From positions 248,001 through 312,000 of the forward strand of contig NZ_CP076852.1 in the NCBI RefSeq assembly GCF_023612375.1: DNA of 64,000 nt. Reading direction: 5' to 3'. The translations under genes and the position numbers were made by a program. The DNA is from Mycoplasma sp. SG1. Its GTDB lineage: Bacteria; Bacillota_I; Bacilli_A; Mycoplasmatales; SG1. Every line of letters begins with the position of its first letter. Within the stretch, counting starts at the first letter, position 1. Positions 33,989 to 43,160 of the stretch are shown one piece after another. The notes below the pieces were generated by a model. That model worked only from the letters and a program-made list of their open reading frames with translations, ran no database searches and had not been told where the DNA came from.

Positions 33989-34240
33989 ATGAAAAAAAGA
34001 GAAAAATAAATTAAAGATATTTTAGAAGACCACTATTATGACCGCTTACATGAACCTCATATTAATTGTAAAATTTTTTGAAAGATATTTAGAAAAAAAA
34101 CCACACATGACTTGTTATCCTTCTTTGAAAAAGTTCATTGAAATGAAATTAATAAAAATTATTTTGCAAGTATCATGTTCAAACAAAGACTTATTTATCA
34201 CCGTAAAAAATTAGAAAAAAAACTTAATATGTGGATATAA
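33989..34240 (+). pseudogene. Short coding remnant with in-frame stop
   Basis: From ATG 33989 the frame reads MKKREK, then TAA, then IKDILEDHYYDRLHEPHINCKIFWKIFRKK...LEKKLNMWI to TAA 34238, with TGA as Trp. Protein-like composition after the stop suggests a decayed gene of about 83 codons. Family not recognised. Confidence 0.4.
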
Positions 34241-34377
34241 GAGAAGCAAAAATACTTCATAAACTTAGTTTAGTTAGAGATATTTCATCTTTATTTAATT
34301 TAATAAGAAATAATAAATACGGAGACTGTTCTGAGGATGTAGTTGTAAAATACCATCTTGCAAAATATATTTGATAA
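34231..34377 (+). CDS. Possible 48-codon small ORF
   Basis: GTG start overlapping the end of the preceding remnant. It reads VDIREAKILHKLSLVRDISSLF...VKYHLAKYIW, helical and polar. No family recognised. It could equally be the continuation of the preceding remnant after a frameshift. Weak support. Confidence 0.3.
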
Positions 34378-34448
34378 ACATAATATAATAACTTATTTAG
34401 TCGTTTTTTAATTTTGACACATCAAAAAGATTTAATAGCATTAAGCAC

Positions 34449-34476
34449 AAAAAACACCTTTAAGGTGTTTTTGTTG
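34449..34476 (+). terminator. Hairpin terminator
   Basis: A near-perfect palindrome around aacacctttaaggtgtt with T-rich flank (stem about 11 bp). It lies downstream of the Type II pair and its fragments and upstream of the res remnant. Confidence 0.6.
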
Positions 34477-34680
34477 AAATTTACAACAAAGGATATAACT
34501 AAAAGAGAGATTTCAAAAATCTAACATTTTCTAAAATTGATACATTTTTTAATATTTACTAACTTTTATAACAATATTTCGACATTTTTCACTAACATTT
34601 TACAAAAATATATAAAAATAAAAATAAAATAGAAAAAAACAAATACTATTAATTTTTTTATGTAATTTTGTTATCATTAA

Positions 34681-35293
34681 TGCTTAAAAGTAAAATTACC
34701 ATATGAATTTTCTGAATTCAACGATCCTAACGAAAAAGTTATTAAAGAAGATATTAAAGATAGTTCAAAAGGACTACTTTATTTATTACCCTGATACAAA
34801 TTCTGAAGATGATAAAACAATAATATTAGATTCAATCCCAGAAGCTTTAATTTTTAAAAAACTTAAAAGAATAGTAGAGAATCGTGAAAATGTTCATTTA
34901 ATTTATTGAGGTAAAAATCCTGGTAAAATCTCTGGGAATAATGTTTCTTTTGAGTATTTAGATGATGACAATACTATTAAAAAAGCTTTTTTTGATTTTA
35001 TTGTAAAAATAGAAAATAGTCTATTATTTTTAGAAGTTAAAGATCAAAATGATATTGATATCAATAAAACAGCAAACATCGAAGAAGCAATGAATTCATA
35101 CTTTAAAAAAGGGGTAAATAAAACAAATTTATTTTTAGCAATTGTAAATGTTAAGGATACTGAATATACGATAAAAAATATTTATTGTAAAGACGAAAAA
35201 CTTAGTGATACATTTAAAAAATATGCTTATAAATTTATAAGTAATTTGGATTATATCATTGATGAAATTTTAGAAATAAATAACCAAAGTTAA
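34681..35293 (+). pseudogene. 3' remnant of a Type III res gene
   Basis: The frame ending at TAA 35293 encodes the C-terminal domain of a Res protein. It matches the intact Res (37348-39642) from FIYYPDT through IYWGKNPGKI, FEYLDDDNTIKKAF, the PD-(D/E)xK-type strand LFLEVKD, MNSYFKKGVNKTNLFLAIVNV and YCKDEKL. Its 5' part reads in the +1 neighbour frame (LPYEFSEFNDPNEK) and matches the corresponding Res segment, so a frameshift lies near 34770. The helicase two-thirds of the gene is missing. It is probably what is left of the res gene that once followed another mod copy, before the Type II pair came in between. Confidence 0.75.
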
Positions 35294-35508
35294 TCACCAA
35301 AAATAGATAAAATTAATATCATTTTTATAAAGTCGATAATAAGAAAATATTAATATTTATAAAATTTACAACCATCTATACTATATTTTTTATTACTACT
35401 ATTTAGTTACTTTTATAAATTTTTTATCTGTTTTGATTGATTTTTTGGTCATTTTTTATTCATTTATCGCTTAATTTTCACTCATTTTAAGTGTATTTGT
35501 CGTGTTGA

Positions 35509-35549
35509 AGTATATTTTACGTATATTAAAAGTATATTTTACGTATATT
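35509..35549 (+). repeat. Tandem 19-bp repeat
   Basis: Two perfect copies of agtatattttacgtatatt at a 22-base period, separated by aaa. Each includes a TACGTA palindrome. Confidence 0.7.
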
Positions 35550-35720
35550 TGAAGTAAAAATTGGTATTAATTTTGGGGATGTATATTTTGTTATGCATTA
35601 AAATTCTTTGTACATATTTTACGCTATTTTTTGTCATTTTATGCACAATTTTAGTCATTTTACGCTTATTTTTTCGGTTTTACTATTGGTAAAATATATT
35701 TTTCTTTAGTTAATTTGGTA

Positions 35721-35789
35721 TATAATAACATAAAATACGGGGATCCACCCCCCATGTTAAACCAAGATAAATAAGTTCTAAATAATTCA
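35721..35789 (+). promoter_or_regulatory. Promoter/leader module of mod5
   Basis: TATAAT at 35721-35726, a hairpin of four to five GC pairs (gggg-atcca-cccc, 35739-35751), then ataagttctaaataattc immediately before the ATG. Same order as upstream of mod3. Confidence 0.55.
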
Positions 35790-37346
35790 ATGGATCTTAA
35801 AAAAGCTATCACAAAAATAGATAATATAGCAAAACAATTATTAAATACAGAACAAAAATCTTTAGCTAAAACCATATTAAAAAATTCATGTAAAAATGGT
35901 GAAGTAGATGACAAAATACTCCAATTCATTTTACCTATTATCAAAACCGGTTTTGTTTTCGATAAAGCCCCAGAAGTAGATCAAGATAACATCGCTGTTA
36001 TTCAAGAATCTAAAAATTATCGAAAAATAGGGACAAACGGACCTTGCCATAATTTAATTATTGGTGAAAATTATGAAGTTTTAAAAAATCTTAGATTAGT
36101 TTTTTCTAAATTAGATTCAGGGGAAAGAATAGGTTTAATTGATGTTATATATATCGATCCTCCTTATAATACTCAAAGATCAAAAGATGAAGGAAACGAT
36201 TATAAAGAAGAAGTATCTTCTTCTGGTAAGTTTATTTATCGTGATAAATATAAAAGAACTGGTTGATTAAACATGATGGACGAAAGATTAAGATTAGCTA
36301 AAGATCTTTTAACTGAAGATGGAGTTATTTTTATTTCTATTGATGACAGTGAATGTGCTTATTTAAAAGTGTTATGCGATGAAATATTCCATGAAGATAA
36401 TTTTATTTCTTGTCTAACATGACATTCAAGTAATACCGTTTTAAAACCTGGTAAAAATATTAGAAAAGATCATGAATATATTTTAGTTTATAGCAAAGAT
36501 ATAACCAAAACCGCTTTTAATAAACTAAAAGGATCAATGGATTTTTTTAATATAGATAATGATCCGAAAGGACCATGGTTTAGTGCAAACGCAGCCCCTG
36601 GAATTGGTAAAGAAGAGTTTCCTATAACATTACCAAATGGTTCAGTTGTTGTAAGAAGATGAGGGTTTACAAAAGAAGAGTATGAAAACGGTTCAGTTAA
36701 TTTGTATTTTAAAGGTAATAATGTTCCTAGAATTAAAGTTTATAAATCAGAATATATTCAAAATAAAACCCCATCTTCAATCATTTCAAGTGATATCGGT
36801 GGAACTTTAACAACCGCTAAAAATGATTTAAAAAAACTTTATATCTCATTTGATACTCCAAAACCAGTTAAATTAATAAAATATCTTTTATCCATTTCTA
36901 CAAAAAAATCAAGTCTTGTTTTAGATTTTTTTGCAGGTTCAGGAACGACTGGACAAGCGGTTATGGAATTAAATGAAGAAGATGGCGGAAACCGCAGATT
37001 TATTCTTGTAACCAACAACGAAAACAATATTGCTAAAGATATTACTTATGAAAGACTTTATCGTCTTATTAACAACAAAGCTTTTAATAATCCAGAAATA
37101 ACAAATATCAACATTAAAAAATGATTAAACAACAATCAAGTTGATATTTTTGAAATAAATCATTATTTATGTACGATCGATAAAGATCCAGAAAAACTTA
37201 AAAAACTGGTCATCTCTGAATTAAAAAAACTAAATGAAGATGTCAAGTTTGAAGATTTAAGATTAAATCGAGATTTGTCATCACTTTTTCCCTATGATAA
37301 GTCAAAGCTAAATAAAAATGAAATAAAGGATTTAAATAAATTTTAA
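35790..37346 (+). CDS. mod: Type III restriction-modification methyltransferase Mod (mod5)
   Basis: The Mod copy that directly precedes res. It has 518 residues with the shared N-terminal block, DPPY near residue 125 and FAGSGTTGQAVMELNEEDGG around residue 380, so it should methylate. The recognition domain (about residues 205-365) is unlike those of mod1, mod2 and mod4, with WHSSNTVLKPGKNIRKDHEYILVYSKD and NAAPGIGKEEFPITLPNGS. The A-run found early in mod1 to mod4 is only five A residues here. Stop and the res start are separated by one base, so mod5 and res are clearly translated as one unit, and this is the default partner of Res. Confidence 0.93.
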
Positions 37347-37347
37347 T

Positions 37348-39642
37348 ATGATTCTTACAGAAGCCCAAGAATGAGCGGTTAGTGATATAGTAAATAGGTA
37401 TAGAAATAATTTAAAAGAAATTTCTTTTAAAGCACCCACTGCGTCTGGGAAAACATTTATGATTGCAAATGTTATCTCGAGATTATCAAAAATAATAACC
37501 GACAATGGCGATAAATTTCTTTGTATTTGTGCAACCATCACTGATGCTGGTTTACCAAGACAAATGGAGGAAAATTTTCGTGATTATCAAATCTATTTAG
37601 ATCGAACAATCGGAAATCTTTTTGAAATTAAACATTATGTAAGTCCTAGTATCAGTAATGCTAATAAATCTAAAAATGATGCTGATGTAAGAGTGGATCC
37701 TATTGAAAACGGGGTTTTGATTTTTGGAAAATCATCATTTGGGAAAGATCGAATTTTTACTGAAAGGGATGTTATTAAACAATTAGTTGATAAAATAAAA
37801 ATTGCTAATTGAAAATTAATTTACATTAGAGATGAAGCTCACTTAGGGGGGAATAAACTTCCAAAAGAAAATTTATTTATTAATCAACATTTTGAAAGTA
37901 TATTACAAGAAAATGCTGATTTTGTTATTTTAATGACAGCAACCCCTAAAACTAGCAGTGAACATTTAATTGAAATCAATTTAAATAAGTTGATAAAACC
38001 TAGTGATGGTAAGTTTCTAATTAAAACAGATTCAAAATTAGATAGAGGGATTTCCAAAGATATTAAGGAAATAGAAGACTTTGAATATTTTAAACAAGCG
38101 ATTCAATACTTTAAAAAGAAAGTTCAACCAGCTTATAAAAAAGATCCAGCATTAAAAGATATCCGTCCTTGTGTTTTAATTCAAGTTGATAATTCATCTG
38201 CTAATCCAGGAAAAAAAGAAACATGAGAAACAGAATTTGCTAAAGTTACAGCTTATTTAAAAAATGAGTTAGCGACAGCTGTTTATTTTGGAGAAGAAAA
38301 ATATTCTTTAAACATAAAAGAAGATTGCGATGAACGAGCGCTTTCAAAAAATGATTCTTTATATGATTGTGTTGTTTTTAAAGTTGCCTTAGCAAAAGGG
38401 TGAAATATTCCAAGAGCATGTATGTTAATTCAGTTAAGAGACTTATCATCATCTGCTTTAAACATTCAAACTTTAGGAAGAATAAAACGAAACCCAATCA
38501 GAACGCTAGAATATAACGCAACAGCTTTAAAATATTATATCTACTCAAGAGTACCTGAATCAAGGGATAATTTTATCAGATACGTCATTAATCCTAAATA
38601 TAAAGATAAAAAAGAATTTCCGCAAATAAGAATTAAAAACCCTCAACATGTAATAATCACTCCTGAAGAACTTTTAACTAAAACAAAAGACCTTTTAATT
38701 AAAAAACAGGGTAGAATAGTTGAAATTTATCATAATGATTTTTTGAAAAAGAAACGTTTAGCAATTGAAATTTCAAATGTTAATAACTTGAAAAGAGTTT
38801 ATTATATTACTAATTGTTTTCAATTTAAAGAATATGTCTTAAATTTATGTCAGAAATATAATAATCTTTTTAAGACACTAAGCGATCTAATAATAGAACA
38901 ATTTGAAAATTTTAAAATCAAGAATCCTAAAATAACAAAATACCATTATTATTTCGTATTATTTTCTGATAAATACGAAATTCGTGATGAAATATTTACG
39001 ATTTACAACACCAGCAAAACAGTTATAAAAAATTCAGTAACTTACGAATTAAAAAAAACAGCTTTGCCATCATCATTTATTGAATCAAATGATCCATCTG
39101 AAAAAAAACCATTCGAAAATTATAACCCAAGCCTTAAACAATTATTTTATTACCCAGATACAAAGATACCATCTAAAAAGAAAATATTATTTGATTCAAA
39201 TTCTGAACGAATTATTTTTGATGAAATTAAAGATATTTTAAAAAACCACAACGATGTTGATTTTATTAATTGAGGGAAAAATCCAGGAAAAATAGTTGAT
39301 AATCATTTATTTTTTGAATATTTAGATAAAGAAAGTACGATTAAAAAAGCTTTTACTGATTTTATTTTAAAAATAAAAAATAAATTTTTACTTATAGAAG
39401 TTAAAAACAAAAAAGATATCGACCCCTTAAAAACCGAAACTTTAAAAAGTGCAATGGCAGATTATTTTAATAAAGGAATCGATGAAAAAAATTTATTTTT
39501 TACAGTTTTATCTGTTAATAAAATCCGATATGATATCGATGAAATCCATTGTAAAGATGAAAAACTTTATCGACATTTAAATAACCCCCCTGAAGAAAAA
39601 ACATTAGAAAAAATTATTAATAAAATTTTGTATTATTCATAA
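37348..39642 (+). CDS. res: Type III restriction endonuclease subunit Res
   Basis: Res is the helicase-like ATPase and nuclease of Type III systems. It has 764 residues, shorter than the classic 900-970. Helicase motifs are in order: Walker A KAPTASGKTF at residues 28-37, DEAH at 162-165 (RDEAHLG), MTATP at 196-200 and motif VI QTLGRIKRNP at about 374-383. The nuclease domain is C-terminal, with FLLIEVKNKKD near residue 685 (PD-(D/E)xK type) following FEYLDKESTIKKAFTDF. The whole frame is intact with TGA tryptophans. It is the only complete res gene for five mod genes. It starts one base after mod5. Two unknown paralogous genes follow. Confidence 0.92.
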
Positions 39643-39709
39643 GATATCAAAATAATTTAAAACAATATTTTAAAGCATCAATAAAGAAATCAATTTATAA
39701 AAATTTTAA

Positions 39710-40324
39710 ATGATAAATATAGTTATAAATAAAAAAACTGAAATAAACGAAAAAATAAACTTAGAAATAGCATATAAATCTGGTACTTATAATTTAATTT
39801 TAAATGGATTAAATTTTCTTTTAGTAGTTAATTTTGAAGAAAATCAAAACGATTATATTTCTTTAATGGGTAAAAAATATTCCGCTGATTATTTATATAG
39901 ATACGGTGGATGGACAACAGGATTAAAAGTACTAGTTTGAGAGTTGTGATCAAGACATATAGAACATATATCTGAAGCAGAACTTTTAAATGCAAAAAAA
40001 AGTTATCACCAAAAAACGATAAAAATCCTTGAATTTAACAAAACATCTTTTGAAGAAAATATCAAAAAAATTATCAATCATTACCCACAATTTTCCAAAT
40101 TTTATAAAGACGCTAAAAAAAGTCTTGAAGCGATACAAAAAACCGAAAAAGACAGATACATCTTATTAATTAAGCAGATGAAGATCTTAGTTGATTTAAA
40201 GCAACAAATGGAATATAACTGTCCAGAAATAAAAAATAAAATATCCAATGATGCCATTGAACAATTTAAAATAAGTAATCCAGAGTTGGCAAAAATGATA
40301 ATTGATAGTAAAAAAAATTATTAA
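39710..40324 (+). CDS. Unknown paralogue A downstream of res (204 aa)
   Basis: A 204-residue protein of unknown family. The N-terminal half holds a distinctive block, SLMGKKYSADYLYRYGGWTTGLKVLV followed by ELWSRHIE, that is shared nearly word for word with the next gene. Before it a strand-like NLILNGLNFLLVVNFEEN reads as a beta hairpin, and after it a Lys-rich helical tail ends in NPELAKMIIDSKK. The Gly-Gly/Tyr-rich core suggests a small enzyme or nucleic-acid-binding fold, but I recognise no catalytic motif. It begins 67 bases after res. Confidence 0.6.
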
Positions 40325-40401
40325 AAGTTGAATGTAGCAATTAATAAATTTTTGGAAAAACAATATAAAACATTTTAAAATAACGCAATATATCAAAAAA
40401 T

Positions 40402-41016
40402 ATGAAAAATATAGCTATATCTAATAAATCAGAAATACTCAAAAAAATAAATTTAGATGTAGCATATATATCTGGTATATATAACTTAAATTTAAATGGG
40501 CGCCATTTTATATTAATAGTTAATTTTGATGAAAACGGAGAAAAAGGTTATGTATATTTAATGGGTAAAAAATATTCTCATAGCTACTTATATAGATATG
40601 GTGGAGTAACGACAGGATTAAAAGTATTGGTTAGAGAATTATGGTTAAGACACATTGAAAATAGACCAGAGCAAGAAATTAAAAATGATATAGATAAGTT
40701 TCATCAAAAACATATAAAAATTCTTGAATTTAATAAATCCTTTGTTCAAAAAAATCTAGAAGATCTTATCAAGAACTATCCAGGATTTGATAGTCTTTAT
40801 GAAGACACCAAAAAAACTCTTAAAACCATTTATGAAACAGAAAATGATAGATACACCCAATTAAAAAAACAAATTAAGGTTCTAGGATATACAATACGTA
40901 AAATTGAATTAAGTTGTCCAGAGATACAAGAAAAAAGGACTAATGAAATTATAGAACGATGAAAAATAAGTAATCCAGAACTTTACAAAATATGAAAAAA
41001 TAATAAAACTTTCTAA
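40402..41016 (+). CDS. Unknown paralogue B (204 aa)
   Basis: Same length (204 residues) as paralogue A and clearly homologous along its full length. It shares SNKSEILKKINLDVAYISGIYNLNLNG..FILIVNFDENG, YLMGKKYSHSYLYRYGGVTTGLKVLVRELWLRHIE, the IKILEFNKSF repeat of the middle helix and the terminal ISNPEL. Three TGA tryptophans lie at the C-terminus. The 77-base gap between the copies holds no gene. Tandem duplication of a gene that travels with a Type III res is unusual; the function could be auxiliary to restriction, or anti-toxin-like, but nothing in the sequence proves it. Confidence 0.6.
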
Positions 41017-41156
41017 GTTTATTATTTTTTTTAAACAATTTAATTTAAAATTTATTCACTTTTTATAAAGATATTTACCTATATCTTCTTCTTTATTTTT
41101 ATTATAAAACTAATTATTTTTTTATTTCTTTTCTATCTTATTTTCAACCGGGTATA

Positions 41157-41162
41157 TATAAT
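41157..41162 (+). promoter_or_regulatory. -10 element directly before uvrB
   Basis: TATAAT ends 6 bases before the uvrB ATG (41169), so the transcript would start at about the first codon: probably leaderless. Marks the boundary between island and core genes. Confidence 0.5.
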
Positions 41163-41168
41163 TATTTA

Positions 41169-43153
41169 ATGTTTAAAATAAATTCTTCTTATGATTTAAA
41201 AGCTGATCAAATTAATGCAGTTGAAAATTTAGTTAATAATATTAAATCAAAAAAGAAAAAACATAATGTTTTACTAGGCGCAACAGGTACAGGTAAAACC
41301 TTTACTATTGCTAATGTTATTCAAAAACTAAATTTGCCAACTTTAATTATCGCTCACAATAAAACTTTAGCTGCGCAACTTTATGGCGAGTATAAAGCTT
41401 TATTTAAAGATAATTGTGTTGAGTATTACATCAGTTACTTTGATTTTTATCAACCAGAAGCTTATTTACCAAGTTCAGGAACTTACATTGATAAAACATC
41501 AAAAATAAACGACTTAATCAAAATGCTTCGTTTAAGCACTTTAAATGGGGTAACTCAACATAAGGATGTTGTCGTTATTGCATCGGTTGCATCTATTTAT
41601 GGCACTATCGATCCAAATGAATATAAAACTTTATTTTTAGAAATAAAGGTTAATGATGTTTTTCCAAAGATGCAGATCTTAAAAAGATTAATTGAAATAG
41701 GATATTTAAGAAATCAGTTAACTATTGAAAAAAATGGTTTTTTCTACGCAAGGGGAGATGTTATTGAAATTTCACCTGGATGAACATCAGATTTTAATAT
41801 TCGAATTGAGTTATATGGGGATACAATTGAAAAAATTGTAACTTTTAGTCCTTACAATCATAATATTTTACATGAATATAAACGTTATGTCATTTTTCCT
41901 GCAGATGATTATTTATATAACATTGATCGAACTAAACTAGCTTGTATCAAAATTAAAGAAGAATTAAAAGAAAGAATTACGTTTTTTACTAATCAACAAA
42001 AACTAGCTGAAAGCGAACGAATTCAAGCAAGAACAAATAAAGATGTTGAAGATCTTTTAAATTTTAATATTTGTCATGGAATTGAAAACTATGGAAGACA
42101 TCTTGAAAACAGACCACCTGGATCTGCTCCTTTTACTTTAATTGATTTCTTTAATTTAAATGATTGATTATTAATTATTGATGAATCGCATATGACTATT
42201 CCCAAATTAAAGGTATGTATAATACTGATATTAGTCGTAAATCTACGTTAGTAGAATATGGTTTTCGTTTACCTAGTTGTTTAGATAATAGACCTTTAAA
42301 TTATCAAGAATTTGAAAGTAAAATTAGAAATGCGATATATTTATCAGCCACCCCAGGTGATTTTGAACTTGAAAAAGCTAACAACGAAATAGTAGAACAG
42401 ATCATAAGACCAACTGGTCTTGTTGATCCTTTAATAGAAGTTAGACCGCGTTTAAATCAATTGGATAATCTTTTAAGCGAAATCAAAGAAACTGTTAAAA
42501 GAAAACAACGTATTTTTGTTGTTACTTTAACAATTAGATCAGCCGAAGAAGTAAGTGATTTCTTAGTTAAGAAAAAAATCAAAAGTGTTTATCTTCATAA
42601 TAAGATAAAAACGCTTGAAAGAACCGATATCTTATTAAAATTAAGAAAGGGGATTTATGACTGCGTTGTTGGGATTAATCTTTTAAGGGAGGGTTTAGAT
42701 ATTCCTGAAATTTCAAGAATCTTAATTCTTGATGCTGATAAAGAAGGATTTCTGCGTGATAAAAGAAGTTTAATTCAAATTATTGGTCGAGCCGCTAGAA
42801 ACGTTGATGGTAAAGTAATTATGTATGCTGATAAGTATACAAAGTCAATGTCTGCTGCTATTTATGAAACTAATCGGAGAAGAAATATTCAAATTGAATA
42901 TAATCAAAAAAACAATATTATTCCCCAAACAATCATAAAACCAATTGATGAGTCATTTTTATCTATTTCTGAACAGTTTTATGGTAAAAAAACTGCAAAA
43001 TCAGTTGCTTTAAAAAAATTAAACAAAACTGATACTTTAAAAGCGATCAGATCGATTCGTTCTGAAATGATGAAAGCTGCGAAAAAACTTGATTTTGAAA
43101 AAGCTGCAAAATTAAGGGATATTATTTTTGAGCTTGAGCTAAATATTAAATAA
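41169..43153 (+). pseudogene. uvrB: Excinuclease ABC subunit B, frameshifted
   Basis: UvrB is the damage-verifying ATPase of nucleotide excision repair. Part one (frame from ATG 41169) holds LLGATGTGKTFT (Walker A), the beta-hairpin region YYISYFDFYQPEAYLPSSGTYIDK and DESHMTIPKLK. Part two, in the preceding frame, starts GMYNTDISRKSTLVEYGFRLPS and continues with LREGLDIPEISRILILDADKEGFLRD, QIIGRAARN and the C-terminal UvrC-binding EMMKAAKKLDFEKAAKLRDIIFEL. The canonical text is IPQxRGMYNGDxxRK, so exactly one base is missing in taaagg around 42208-42213. Read as is, the protein ends at TAG 42247 without helicase motifs IV-VI. Either uvrB is inactivated in this genome or one A was lost in sequencing. 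About 662 residues when joined. Confidence 0.85.
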
Positions 43154-43160
43154 TATAGAT

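Larger units (their letters stand above)
33758..34680 (+). other. Decayed region after the Type II pair
   Basis: 923 bases. The first 120 bases read as a possible tail of the methyltransferase. Two fragments follow: 33989-34240 and 34231-34377 (listed separately). A hairpin terminator is at 34450-34472. The rest (34473-34680) is low-complexity AT-rich sequence with nothing I can recognise on either strand. Confidence 0.6.
35294..35789 (+). other. 496-base low-complexity stretch before mod5
   Basis: Gene-free. It contains repeated T/A-rich motifs: two 19-bp perfect copies of agtatattttacgtatatt at 35509-35527 and 35531-35549, and several cattttacgc/cattttatgc variants between 35440 and 35670. 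The 3' 70 bases are the mod5 promoter and leader. No protein family is recognisable on either strand. Confidence 0.6.

Noticed and set aside
35509-35549. CRISPR array
   Set aside because: Only two copies at 22-base period with a 3-base gap; there are no spacers and no cas genes in the window.
35600-35640. Short minus-strand frame in the repeat spacer
   Set aside because: Under 40 codons and made of repeats; no start signal and no coding character.
21453-39642. Type I restriction system (hsdS-like inversion)
   Set aside because: No HsdM, HsdR or HsdS motif; the order DPPY then FAGSGTT and the downstream DEAH helicase are those of Type III.
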